Origin: a bacterium
Lineage (GTDB): Bacteria; Bacillota; Clostridia; Lachnospirales; Lachnospiraceae
Assembly (NCBI GenBank): GCA_030524675.1
Contig: JAUNGE010000019.1
Span: forward strand, 1-55,635
Length of the DNA stretch: 55,635 bases
Reading direction: 5' to 3'
The translations under genes and the position numbers were made by a program. Shown here one piece after another: positions 1 through 8,423 of this stretch. Position 1 is the stretch's first letter; every line of letters begins with the position of its first letter. The notes beneath the pieces are model-generated. The model ran no database searches and was not told where the DNA came from. It was given only the letters and a program-made list of their open reading frames with translations.

Positions 1-26
1 AATAATGTAAAAGGTGGTGAAGAACA

Positions 27-1169
27 ATGGTAAATTCTAACGCAAATGCACTGGGTATTATTTTCCCAAACAGTTACGATTCTCTTGTTCCTGAACTGGT
101 CGGCGAGCGTTTGATGGCTTCCATTCCTTTTGCAAGCCGTTATCGTATGGTAGACTTTGTTTTATCCAGTATGGTAAATTGCGGAATCGACAATATCTCC
201 ATTATTGTCCGCAAGAATTATCATTCTTTGATGGACCACTTGGGCTCTGGCCGTGAGTGGGATTTGACCCGCAAAAACGGTGGTTTAAATATTGTTCCTC
301 CATTCGCAGAGAAGACCATAAAGGTTTATAACGGCCGTGTGGAAGCTCTCGCGAGTGTTCTGGATTTCTTAAAGGACCAGAAGGAGAAGTATGTTGTGAT
401 GGCTGACGCGAATATCGCAGTAAACTTCGACTTCAAAGCCCTGATTGATGCACATGTGGCAAGCGGCGCAGATGTGACAGTTGCTTATACAGAGAGAGAG
501 ATTCCGTCTGGTCTGATGGAATCCCGCACCTCCAGCAAGGATTTGTATTATACTCTGACTACAGAAGACGGAAGAGTAAAGAAAATCTACATCAACTCCA
601 AAGAAGCGGGCGTACAGAATCTGGCTATGAATATCTACGTCATTGACAGAGAGCTTCTGATTGACCAGATTAACACCGCTTATGTTCGCGGATATGTATA
701 CTTTGAGCGCGACATCCTGGCTCCTCAGTTGGAGAAGTTAAATGTACAGGCTTACAAGTATGACGGCTATCTGGCATACATCAGCGACATGAAGAGCTAC
801 TTTGATGAGAACATGAAACTTCTGAAAGAGGAAAATCTGGACGGCCTGTTCGCTGGAAATTCCATCTACACAAAGATTCGTGACGATAACCCGACCAGAT
901 ACATTGCCGGCGCAAAGGCAAAGAATATCATGGCAGCAGACGGCTGTGTCATCGAGGGCGAAGTAGAAAACAGCGTTCTGTTCCGCGGCGTTAAGATTGC
1001 AAAGGGCGCAGTTGTAAAGAACTGTGTGCTGATGCAGGATACCGTTGTTGAGGCAGATGCTAAACTTGAGCACATCATCACAGATAAGAAAGTAACCATC
1101 ACTGCTGGAAAAGAAGTCAAGGGAACTGACACATTCCCAGTATATGTGGCAAAGCATCAGGTAGTATAA
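27..1169 (+). CDS. glgD: Glucose-1-phosphate adenylyltransferase regulatory subunit GlgD
   Basis: The 380-residue protein reads as GlgD, the non-catalytic partner of ADP-glucose pyrophosphorylase (GlgC), which makes ADP-glucose for glycogen synthesis in the cytoplasm. The N-terminal nucleotidyltransferase fold is recognisable (ALGIIFPN, then ASRYRMVDFVLSSMVNCGIDNISI at about residues 38-60), but the glycine-rich G-G-x-G-T-R-L loop of the catalytic subunit is replaced by NSYDSLVPEL, as is typical for GlgD. The last ~90 residues look like a left-handed beta-helix with hexapeptide-like turns (GCVIEGEVENSVLF, GAVVKNCVLM). The ATG follows an AAGGTGGTGA ribosome binding site. glgC would be expected just upstream, outside the window. 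The family assignment is firm; the subunit role is known for the family and not shown here. Confidence 0.93.
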   Translation: MVNSNANALGIIFPNSYDSLVPELVGERLMASIPFASRYRMVDFVLSSMVNCGIDNISIIVRKNYHSLMDHLGSGREWDLTRKNGGLNIVPPFAEKTIKVYNGRVEALASVLDFLKDQKEKYVVMADANIAVNFDFKALIDAHVASGADVTVAYTEREIPSGLMESRTSSKDLYYTLTTEDGRVKKIYINSKEAGVQNLAMNIYVIDRELLIDQINTAYVRGYVYFERDILAPQLEKLNVQAYKYDGYLAYISDMKSYFDENMKLLKEENLDGLFAGNSIYTKIRDDNPTRYIAGAKAKNIMAADGCVIEGEVENSVLFRGVKIAKGAVVKNCVLMQDTVVEADAKLEHIITDKKVTITAGKEVKGTDTFPVYVAKHQVV

Positions 1170-1609
1170 AACTGTTTGATACCGTCTGACAGAGACGGAA
1201 AAAACAAAATCCGTCATATGTCAGAAGGCAGTACCTGACAGAGACGGAAAATGATGAAAAAGAATAAGAGGGAAAATGTTCAAAGCCATCAGAGACGAGG
1301 GCGAGAGGATTTTCCTTCTTTTCATTTCTTTTTTTGTAAGAAAATTTAAAGATTTATATTATTGAACAGAACGTGGAAATATGGTAATATTTTCTATATA
1401 AGGCATTGCGTAGAAGAATTTTTCGGCTTTTTGCCCATATAGCATGTTTTCTCTGATGTACCAGTTTGCACCGGATGAGCGGGGCAGTATGAGAGCGTGG
1501 ATGATAGTGCAGTGTGCGGGGTTGGCATAGGCAGAAAACGAAAAATACGACAGAAGAGGAAATATGGAACACATTGGGATAGGATATCAATCAACAGGAG
1601 GACAAACGG
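1170..1609. other. Intergenic region between glgD and the VWA gene
   Basis: This 440-base gap has no credible gene. It holds a 17-base direct repeat (ctgacagagacggaaaa at 1186-1202 and 1235-1251). The first copy can fold with downstream bases (gacgga 1194-1199 with tccgtc 1210-1215, ctgac 1186-1190 with gtcag 1220-1224). A weak terminator-like pair (ggaaaat 1271-1277, attttcc 1309-1315) precedes a T-rich run and may end glgD transcription, but its loop is long. The promoter of the VWA gene lies at 1362-1390, leaving a ~210-base leader in which nothing known was recognised. Confidence 0.5.
1362..1390 (+). promoter_or_regulatory. Sigma-A type promoter for the VWA gene
   Basis: TTGAAC (1362-1367), a 17-base spacer and TAATAT (1385-1390), with TGG just before the -10 giving an extended -10. 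It is the best promoter-like sequence upstream of the whole signalling/toxin block. The start would be near 1397, about 210 bases before the first gene. Confidence 0.6.
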
Positions 1610-2446
1610 ATGGGAGAAAGCTTTGATATGGAATTTGACTTTGATGATCTGGAAGAAGAGGCAAAGAAAGGAAAGTCCGATGATGATTTCGATGTAGACG
1701 ATTTTGAGACATCGGAAAAGGGTGTATTTGAAGACGTGAAGGAAGAGCCGGCCGGAGGCAGTGTCAAAGGTCAGGGCATTTCTACATACGCAGATATCGT
1801 ATTCTGCATTGACCTGACAGGAAGTATGTCTCCGATCATCGAAAACGTAAAGAAGAGCGCGATTGCTTTTCATGATGAACTGGTGAAGTACCTTGGAAAT
1901 AAGAGCCGTGATGTGGAGCAGCTTCGTTTGAAGGTGATTGGATTCCGCGATATCTATGTGGACAGCAAGCCGTTTGAAGAGTCCAAATTTTTCTTGATTC
2001 CACAGGAGATTGATGAGTATAAAAAATTCGTGATGGGACTGAGAGCAACCGGCGGCGGCGACGAACCGGAGTCCGGCTTGGAAGCGCTTGTGAAGGCAAT
2101 CAAGTCTGACTGGACACAGGAAGGCCTTAAAAAGCGTCATGTCATTGTTATCTTTACAGATGCCTCTGCACATAAACTGGAAAAGGATGTGTCTGGTCTG
2201 GTATCTGGTATGCCGAAGAATCTGGATGAGGCGGAGATTGTCTGGTGTGCTGCTTCCCAGGATACGGATGTGAAACTGGACCAGCAGGCAAAGCGTCTGG
2301 TACTGTTTGCCCCGAACAGTTATCCGTGGAGCAACATTGCGGCGGAGTGGGATCTGGTTTGGCATGAGATTTGTAAAGGAGGAGCTGGCCTGGATGAGCT
2401 GGCTATGAGTACGATTTATAACTTCCTTGCTAACAGCTTGTTATAG
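1610..2446 (+). CDS. VWA domain protein, TerY-like
   Basis: The 278-residue soluble protein begins with a very acidic ~60-residue segment (EFDFDDLEEE, SDDDFDVDDFE) followed by a von Willebrand factor A domain. The MIDAS metal site is visible as DLTGSMS at about residues 69-75, with T in place of the usual first S. The motif GGGDEPE at about 150-156 is typical of the VWA branch that includes TerY and alpha-kinase-linked VWA proteins. TerY-type VWA proteins are known to be encoded with a PP2C phosphatase and a Ser/Thr kinase (the TerY-P triad), and both lie a little downstream here. A good ribosome binding site (aggaggac) precedes the ATG. A strong terminator follows this gene, so it may be expressed partly apart from the rest. 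A phosphorylated adaptor or scaffold role is inference. Confidence 0.82.
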   Translation: MGESFDMEFDFDDLEEEAKKGKSDDDFDVDDFETSEKGVFEDVKEEPAGGSVKGQGISTYADIVFCIDLTGSMSPIIENVKKSAIAFHDELVKYLGNKSRDVEQLRLKVIGFRDIYVDSKPFEESKFFLIPQEIDEYKKFVMGLRATGGGDEPESGLEALVKAIKSDWTQEGLKKRHVIVIFTDASAHKLEKDVSGLVSGMPKNLDEAEIVWCAASQDTDVKLDQQAKRLVLFAPNSYPWSNIAAEWDLVWHEICKGGAGLDELAMSTIYNFLANSLL

Positions 2447-2462
2447 AAGTAAAACGATAATA

Positions 2463-2507
2463 GGTTGTCATAAAACAGGAGCACTTTTTTATGACAGCCT
2501 TTTTTTC
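2463..2507 (+). terminator. Rho-independent terminator after the VWA gene
   Basis: A 13-base stem (2463-2475 with 2487-2499, one G-U pair) is followed by seven T residues. It lies only 24 bases before the TTG start of the next gene, too close for an obvious new promoter, so the downstream genes may depend on read-through or on a promoter that overlaps the hairpin. Confidence 0.85.
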
Positions 2508-2530
2508 TATCTACAGCGGGGGGATGAAAT

Positions 2531-4237
2531 TTGGATTTTAGATTTGGAAGCGGAGATTTTTCCAGAGTGGAAGAGACGAAGCGATATGAAAAAACGGACA
2601 AAACGGCAGTGTACTCTGCGAGAGGGCATAATGTGCGCGATACATATTGGACAGATGGTTGTCAGAGCACCGTGCGCGGATACGTGGAATATAGGACTAG
2701 AGAAGTCAGTGATTATGGGCTTTTTGGAGATTATGGGGGCTATCGAGTCGAAAAAAAGTATACCGGAAGAAATATAGAGACAGCGGCAGTTTTTTATACG
2801 CCTTCTAAGAATGACAGAAATGTGATGGAGATCGGAAAACAAGTTCTAACTGCCGCCTTGCGCTGGAGCTGTCAGGGACCGTCAACCAGACTGGTCATGA
2901 ATGACAGAGACTGTAAGGCATTTTTGGACCAGATGTTACAATGGTTTGTGAATACCTGTCGGAAAAAAATAGAAGACTCGATGGGAATGGCCGCCGTGAT
3001 TCGTCTGCCTGTGGAGGGAGATTTTTATGAGGGAGATTCTTATCCGGATAATTTTGGTATTTTCTGGGCTGGAACTGCCAGGATCTATATGCTCTCTTCT
3101 GCCGCAGGGCTGCAGCTTCTCACAGAAGATACAGACCTGTTTCCTGCTCGCGGGGATATATGTATGCATTCTAGGACTCTGAAAGCGCATGAAGTTGCCG
3201 AGGACAGTTTTCTGTTTACAGTGACAGAGAATGTGTACAGCTTGTTTTCAAGTCCATTGGAGTTTGAAAAATTCCTTCTAAAGCATCTGCTGGCGACACA
3301 GAAGACGGAGTGCTGTGAACAGCTCCAGGAGTGGGCCGATGCTATCGGCAGGGGATTAAAAAGTAAATTTGGGGAAACGACAGATTTCTCGGCAGCATTT
3401 TTGAAGACAAAAACAGCTGCTGCCAAAGGACAGTTACAGGCTTATGAGGAGCGCTATCAGAAATTGTATCGGGCAAATGAGGAAGCCGAGATACTGGCCG
3501 AAAAGATTTTAAACATCTACAGGAATAATGGCAGAGCCAGCAGACGGGCAGTTTTTCGCCTGCAGGATTTATTCCAGCGGTATCAGAAGAAAGACGAAGA
3601 GCTGCAGCAGTTTGAAAAAAGCAAAACAAAATACAGCAACGGATTTATGGCGGTGCTGAAGAAGGGTATGAGAGAGTGCAAGTCCATAGATGCAGGGACA
3701 GAGACGCTGGATTTGGAAGAATGGGAAAATCATGTGCGTGTATTGAAGGAAGAACAGGAAACGTATAAAAAGGCGGTCGCCAGCATGGATGTGGAGCAGA
3801 TGCAGCAGAGCTATGAAACGGTGATACAGCTGTTTGAGCAGCAAAAGAAGTTGACAGATGCCATGGAAGACTGGAACTATACATCCCCTGAGAAAAAGAT
3901 GGAAGGATTTGTGCAGATTTTGGTAGGTACACCGGAAAAGCTGGAGGAGATCACGAACGACTGGAATCTGGCAGTGGAAAACTGGAAGACATTCAAGCGA
4001 AACTGTAAAGTGAAAGAAGAAGAGCTGCAGAGACTGTATAGAGAGCTGAAAAACTGTCTGGTGGAGGAAGTTCAGAATGAACATGAGAACTTTCTTGAGG
4101 CATTCTTTGAGAGCGGTGAACTGACGGAAAAAGAAGCGAGTGAACTGATAAGGTACAGGCAGAAAATGCTGAACAGACAGAAAGTGTACGAGAGCGAATA
4201 TCTCATAAAATACAAGAAATTTCTGGAAAGAAAATGA
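2531..4237 (+). CDS. Degenerate PP2C-like protein with coiled-coil tail
   Basis: The 568-residue protein begins at a TTG six bases after a gggggga ribosome binding site; an ATG at 2524 hits a stop after five codons. Residues ~70-300 line up with the PP2C phosphatase encoded two genes downstream: AAVFYTP (Y89) against AAVFDGLGG, WAGTARIYMLSSAAGLQLL (179-197) against WAGDSRTFLFNADGLKQI, and FTVTENVYSL (229-238) against INGTDGTFGY. The metal-binding Asp residues are replaced (D to Y, TDG to TEN, and no DDCS), so it is probably a pseudophosphatase. Residues ~300-568 are highly charged and helical, consistent with coiled coils. No signal peptide or membrane segment is seen. The gene overlaps the kinase frame closely (stop at 4237, kinase SD at 4261). 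A partner or decoy role for the true phosphatase is inference. Confidence 0.7.
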   Translation: MDFRFGSGDFSRVEETKRYEKTDKTAVYSARGHNVRDTYWTDGCQSTVRGYVEYRTREVSDYGLFGDYGGYRVEKKYTGRNIETAAVFYTPSKNDRNVMEIGKQVLTAALRWSCQGPSTRLVMNDRDCKAFLDQMLQWFVNTCRKKIEDSMGMAAVIRLPVEGDFYEGDSYPDNFGIFWAGTARIYMLSSAAGLQLLTEDTDLFPARGDICMHSRTLKAHEVAEDSFLFTVTENVYSLFSSPLEFEKFLLKHLLATQKTECCEQLQEWADAIGRGLKSKFGETTDFSAAFLKTKTAAAKGQLQAYEERYQKLYRANEEAEILAEKILNIYRNNGRASRRAVFRLQDLFQRYQKKDEELQQFEKSKTKYSNGFMAVLKKGMRECKSIDAGTETLDLEEWENHVRVLKEEQETYKKAVASMDVEQMQQSYETVIQLFEQQKKLTDAMEDWNYTSPEKKMEGFVQILVGTPEKLEEITNDWNLAVENWKTFKRNCKVKEEELQRLYRELKNCLVEEVQNEHENFLEAFFESGELTEKEASELIRYRQKMLNRQKVYESEYLIKYKKFLERK

Positions 4238-4275
4238 GAAAAGGTGTTCGGAAGAACAAAAGGAGGAAACAGGTT

Positions 4276-5931
4276 ATGGGATGGGAGACTCATGGGTATG
4301 TGAGCAACAGCGATGGTTTTCAGGCATGTGCGAACGGAGAGTTCATTTTTGCACAGAAGGACGGAAAAGACTACTTTATCAAGCGGTTTCCAAAGTATGT
4401 TTTTCCAAAGCCTGCACTGGTCGCATCAGGAAATGAGGGAATTTTAAAACGGCAGCAGAAATGCCAAGCATATTATGACCGATGTGAGACGATTAATAAG
4501 AAGGTAAACGACATTGCCGGAGAGGACGGAAGCCTGGTTATCTGCGTGGATATGTTTATTGAACAGAATAAAATCTATAAGGTGTACCGCAAAGCGGAGC
4601 ATGTGGAGATTGCCCAGGAAGATTTTCCGAGAAAATATGATGAAAAGACGGCTGACCGTCTGATGCGCAGTCTTCTCACCAGTGTGGGAACGCTGCACAA
4701 TGCGGGAGTCGTTCACAGCGACATTAAGTATGACAATGTCTTTATTGTGGAGGAGGACGGTCATATTCGCTGTCTGCTGACGGACTTTGATGACAGCTAT
4801 CTGATGAGCCAGGTTCCAGATGGCTCGGATATTGTGGGAACTCCAGATTATTACTCGCCGGAGATGGGGATTTACATTGAAAATGAGCTGAAAAAAGATT
4901 CGCCGGAAGCGGCCAAACTGGGAGCGGCATCGGATATCTTCGCACTCGGAATTCTGTACTACGTATATCTGACAGGGAAGTATCCAGAACATGACGAAAA
5001 GAACTGTTACCTGACGCTTCTGAATGGGAAACCACTAAAACTCTCAAAAGAGATTGGAAGAAGAAGATACAATCTAATTTCTTGGATGCTGGAGTCGGAC
5101 CCGAAGAAACGTCCGGAAAAGTGCAGCATCATTCAGCAGGCCATTCAAAACAACAGCTTTGAGATTCCCAGTTATTGGCCTGAGGACCCGAAACCGGCTC
5201 CGAAGCCGCATCCTGCGCCGGTGAAAAGAACAGAGAAAGCGGTATTTCAGGTTTGTGGGGAAACAGGAGAAGTTCTGGAGGACGTGCATCTGGTTCTTTA
5301 CTCCTCAGATGGCACTGTGAAAAAGGGAGAGGGCAGAACCAATGAAAAGGGAATCTGGGGACTGCAGATTGCGTCTGGAGAGTATCAGATTCGGTTGGAG
5401 CCGGTTCCAAAGGGATATGAGGAAAAGAAGTTCTTTCTGGGAAAGATGGATTTTGGAGAGTCCGGATTTGCCAAGAGAAGGCTGATTTTGAAAAAAAAGC
5501 CAGAAAAAGTGTATTATCTTTCGGTTGAGGTAAGAGATAAATACGGAGTGCGAGTGAAAGTTGGAAAGTTCCGTCTCCTGAATGAGAAGAAGGAAATTGT
5601 ACAGCAGGCTGTTTTCGAGGATAGTGAGATTGTCCTGCGCAATCTGAAAGAGGGCAGTTATTTTTTGCAGGTGCAGGCGGCGGACCACAGCTATAAGGCA
5701 AGGCAGATTGCGTTTCGCACGGACGCCTGGGATAAAAATGTGGTTCATGTGGCGGTGGTTCTTCAGAGGAAAGAGGAATTTGCAGAGGGCGAAGGCGTTC
5801 GCGTGAATCCTCCAGTCTCTGGTATCTGCGAGTATCGCGATCTGAAAAATGGCTTTTATGAGTTGACTTTTATTGATGGAAATAAGAAACGTGTGAGGGA
5901 GCAGGCGGCAAAGATGGTATTGCAGATTTGA
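4276..5931 (+). CDS. Ser/Thr protein kinase with C-terminal beta-sandwich domains
   Basis: The start at 4276 follows aggagga by 8 bases and is preferred over an ATG at 4234 that overlaps the previous gene; this gives 551 residues. The kinase domain covers about 5-310: a VAIK-like Lys at K36 (YFIKRF), the catalytic loop HSDIKYDN (147-154), a metal-binding motif D170-F-D in place of DFG, an APE-like SPEMG and the helix-F motif SDIFALG. The glycine loop is poor. A proline-rich linker (PKPAPKPHPAPVK) leads to two or three Ig- or transthyretin-like beta domains. There is no membrane segment, unlike PASTA kinases, so it should act in the cytoplasm. Together with the VWA and PP2C genes it resembles the TerY-P triad. 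Substrates are unknown; the FHA-less HerA ATPase, VWA and pseudophosphatase products are the nearest candidates. Confidence 0.88.
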   Translation: MGWETHGYVSNSDGFQACANGEFIFAQKDGKDYFIKRFPKYVFPKPALVASGNEGILKRQQKCQAYYDRCETINKKVNDIAGEDGSLVICVDMFIEQNKIYKVYRKAEHVEIAQEDFPRKYDEKTADRLMRSLLTSVGTLHNAGVVHSDIKYDNVFIVEEDGHIRCLLTDFDDSYLMSQVPDGSDIVGTPDYYSPEMGIYIENELKKDSPEAAKLGAASDIFALGILYYVYLTGKYPEHDEKNCYLTLLNGKPLKLSKEIGRRRYNLISWMLESDPKKRPEKCSIIQQAIQNNSFEIPSYWPEDPKPAPKPHPAPVKRTEKAVFQVCGETGEVLEDVHLVLYSSDGTVKKGEGRTNEKGIWGLQIASGEYQIRLEPVPKGYEEKKFFLGKMDFGESGFAKRRLILKKKPEKVYYLSVEVRDKYGVRVKVGKFRLLNEKKEIVQQAVFEDSEIVLRNLKEGSYFLQVQAADHSYKARQIAFRTDAWDKNVVHVAVVLQRKEEFAEGEGVRVNPPVSGICEYRDLKNGFYELTFIDGNKKRVREQAAKMVLQI

Positions 5932-5947
5932 TTGAGCGGAAGGGGGA

Positions 5948-8419
5948 ATGACATTGTATACAAAGGTATGGACAGAAATCAATTATGGGAAGGGCGAAGA
6001 TGCAAATCCGCCTCAGACAGAGAAAGTGGCAGCTGTGTTTGACGGTCTGGGCGGAACCGGTGGATTTACACATCGCTCTGTGAATAAGACAAGCGCCTAT
6101 ATGGGTTCCAGGATTTTTGCCAGAGGCTTTGAGAATTATTTCGCAAAAGAAGGGCGGGCCGAGGAACCTTTCCGCCGTTTGGAGAAAGGAGAATCGCCCG
6201 AGAATGTGCTGAAATGGTTCGGCGCCAACCTCGGCACGTATCTGTCCATCAATGGCGGGATATGGATGCAGAAGTACAAAATCCGCTTTGAGGAGAAACC
6301 TGTCGGAAAGTCCACTAAGCTGCTGCCGACTACCATGGCGGGCGCTGTGTTTTGCGAGCGAGAAGAGAATGTGGAGATTATCAGCATATGGGCGGGGGAT
6401 TCCAGAACGTTCCTTTTTAATGCCGATGGCTTAAAACAAATTTCCATGGATGATGAGGCGCTGATGAAGGATGAGAAAAACAGAGATTACTGGGAATTCC
6501 TTCATCTGGGCGATGTGCGCATGAGCAATCTGCTCTCCATGTCGGATGCATTCTGTCTGAGACTGAAATATCTGACTGTGAAGAAGCCCTGCCTTGTGAT
6601 AAACGGGACCGATGGGACATTCGGCTATGTGAAGGAACCGCTTGACCTGGAGAAACTCTGGATGGATGCTGTGTTGAAGTCTGGAAGTCTGGAAGAGTTG
6701 TCAGAAAGCCTGAAGCGATATTATGTGGAGGACCACCATGATGATTGCTCTATGACCATCCATGCATTCGGATTTGCGGATTATGAAGCGCTGAAAACCT
6801 TTGTGCGGACACGGTATCAGGAATATACCAGATTGTACTTGGAACCGCTCGAGAAGGCAGAGCAGTATAGACAGCTCGAAGAGGAGAAGAAGGCGGCCGC
6901 AAAGAGACTGGTCGAAAATGAGGATGGAGTCAAGAGAACGTTGATGCCGTATGTGGAAAAAAGCTTTCTGGCGTGCATGGATGGTGGAAAAGAGGCAAAA
7001 AAAAGCAGTGTGGAAAACTCGCAGGAGACAGACAGTGTGGAAAACCTGCCCGAAATAGATTTTTTCCGGTGCCCGAAAGTGCAGGAGGTATTAAAAAAGC
7101 TGGAGAGAGAGGAGGTGGAGCAGGACCAGGCATTGAAATATTTGAATGAGAATGACGGAAGGAAAGAACTGCTGAGAGAAATTCAGAAGAATAAGAATTG
7201 GATTCCAGTGAGAATGGCCTTTGAGGCGAAACACAAGCTGCATGATGTGAACAGAAAGTCAGACGAGTCTATGAGCGCGTACCGAGAGTGTGTGAAACAG
7301 TATGAGGTCATAGAGAGTCAGCTGAATGAGAGAATGTCAGAGTATCAGCAGAATGTGGCAAGAGTGACCGCGGAAATAACAGATTCGATAGAACAGATGA
7401 AGAAGGGCACAGCCGAAGAACTGATAAAGGGCAAAATGAAGAACGGTGTGAGAAAAATCAAGGAATATGCAGGGCGCTGTGAGGGGGAATATAAGAAAAA
7501 CCACCGAACACTTGTGAGTCTGAAAAAGGATATGGATAAATATGCCTCTAAAGTTGTGGAGGAGGATATGCAGAGCTGCGAGACTATACAGAAAATCTCA
7601 GACTGGATACTGGAGAAGGACGTGAGAACAGTTTCTGGAATACCAGAATCTGTAAATCGGATAAAGAATACGATTTTGGAGAACGGTGAGAAAAAGAGCA
7701 GAATCCGTTCCCAGATAGATAACAGACAGAATGTGCGTGAGCAGGCATATAGAGTCCTGCTGCGCGACGAAAAGGAAGAGCTGTATCTGTGGGCAGTGAG
7801 CAATTACAGTGACGTGCTTTTGAAGATTTTTAAAGAAAAGAATCCGAATGAAATGCTGACAGAAGAACTGGAGCGGGAGATTGGGGCGCTGGAGGAAAAA
7901 CAGAAAGCATTTGCACCATATAAAAATGTGACTTGGAAGTCTTTGTGGGAGGCTTACCAGCCTGGATTTGAGGAGTACCTGCATCTGCCATGCGTTGTGA
8001 GCAATACCATAGTTCCGAGAGAAGAATATCAGAATCATATGGAAAAGATAGAAATGCAGCGCAGAAAAAAGGAAGCAGCGGGGAGAATGGTTAGCACAGA
8101 TTCTAGTTTGACAGATACAAAGACGTTTCTGCCTGAAAGAAAAATGGGCAAGAAGGCGGCGGAGGAGTCTGCTGTGACCAGAGAGGCAGGAGAGGCTGTA
8201 GAGACCACAGAGCGCAGGGAAAATGCAATGGTTGAGCCGGCAGACAAGAAGACTGTACCAGTCCAAACCGAAACTACACCGATCCAAACCAAAACTACAC
8301 CGGTTCAAACGGAAACGGCATCAATCGAGAGCGGGGCTGTGGCACCGGCGCCGGAAGGTGAGCCTTCGAGCGGAGATAAGGTAGGAACTGAGGCAGAGAA
8401 CAGGAAGGAGAGCATGTAG
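5948..8419 (+). CDS. PP2C-type protein phosphatase with long coiled-coil tail
   Basis: The 823-residue protein has an intact PP2C domain at about 1-280. Metal and fold motifs are VFDGLGG (D32), WAGDSR (148-153), NGTDG (D222) and DDCS (265-268), so a metal-dependent Ser/Thr phosphatase is expected. Residues ~280-700 are helical and charged, probably coiled coil. The last ~130 residues are low complexity and contain three near-identical short repeats (PVQTETT, PIQTKTT, PVQTETA; bases ~8259-8320). The ATG lies just behind a purine run (gaaggggga), 16 bases after the kinase stop. It presumably reverses the neighbouring kinase. Its domain order, PP2C then coiled coil, is shared with the degenerate protein at 2531-4237, which points to a duplication followed by loss of catalysis in one copy. 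Confidence 0.88.
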   Translation: MTLYTKVWTEINYGKGEDANPPQTEKVAAVFDGLGGTGGFTHRSVNKTSAYMGSRIFARGFENYFAKEGRAEEPFRRLEKGESPENVLKWFGANLGTYLSINGGIWMQKYKIRFEEKPVGKSTKLLPTTMAGAVFCEREENVEIISIWAGDSRTFLFNADGLKQISMDDEALMKDEKNRDYWEFLHLGDVRMSNLLSMSDAFCLRLKYLTVKKPCLVINGTDGTFGYVKEPLDLEKLWMDAVLKSGSLEELSESLKRYYVEDHHDDCSMTIHAFGFADYEALKTFVRTRYQEYTRLYLEPLEKAEQYRQLEEEKKAAAKRLVENEDGVKRTLMPYVEKSFLACMDGGKEAKKSSVENSQETDSVENLPEIDFFRCPKVQEVLKKLEREEVEQDQALKYLNENDGRKELLREIQKNKNWIPVRMAFEAKHKLHDVNRKSDESMSAYRECVKQYEVIESQLNERMSEYQQNVARVTAEITDSIEQMKKGTAEELIKGKMKNGVRKIKEYAGRCEGEYKKNHRTLVSLKKDMDKYASKVVEEDMQSCETIQKISDWILEKDVRTVSGIPESVNRIKNTILENGEKKSRIRSQIDNRQNVREQAYRVLLRDEKEELYLWAVSNYSDVLLKIFKEKNPNEMLTEELEREIGALEEKQKAFAPYKNVTWKSLWEAYQPGFEEYLHLPCVVSNTIVPREEYQNHMEKIEMQRRKKEAAGRMVSTDSSLTDTKTFLPERKMGKKAAEESAVTREAGEAVETTERRENAMVEPADKKTVPVQTETTPIQTKTTPVQTETASIESGAVAPAPEGEPSSGDKVGTEAENRKESM

Positions 8420-8423
8420 TATC

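Noticed and set aside
1394-2365. Long open frame on the minus strand opposite the VWA gene
   Set aside because: It is antisense to a gene with clear VWA motifs, has no ribosome binding site and encodes a His/Leu/Cys-rich sequence without family resemblance.
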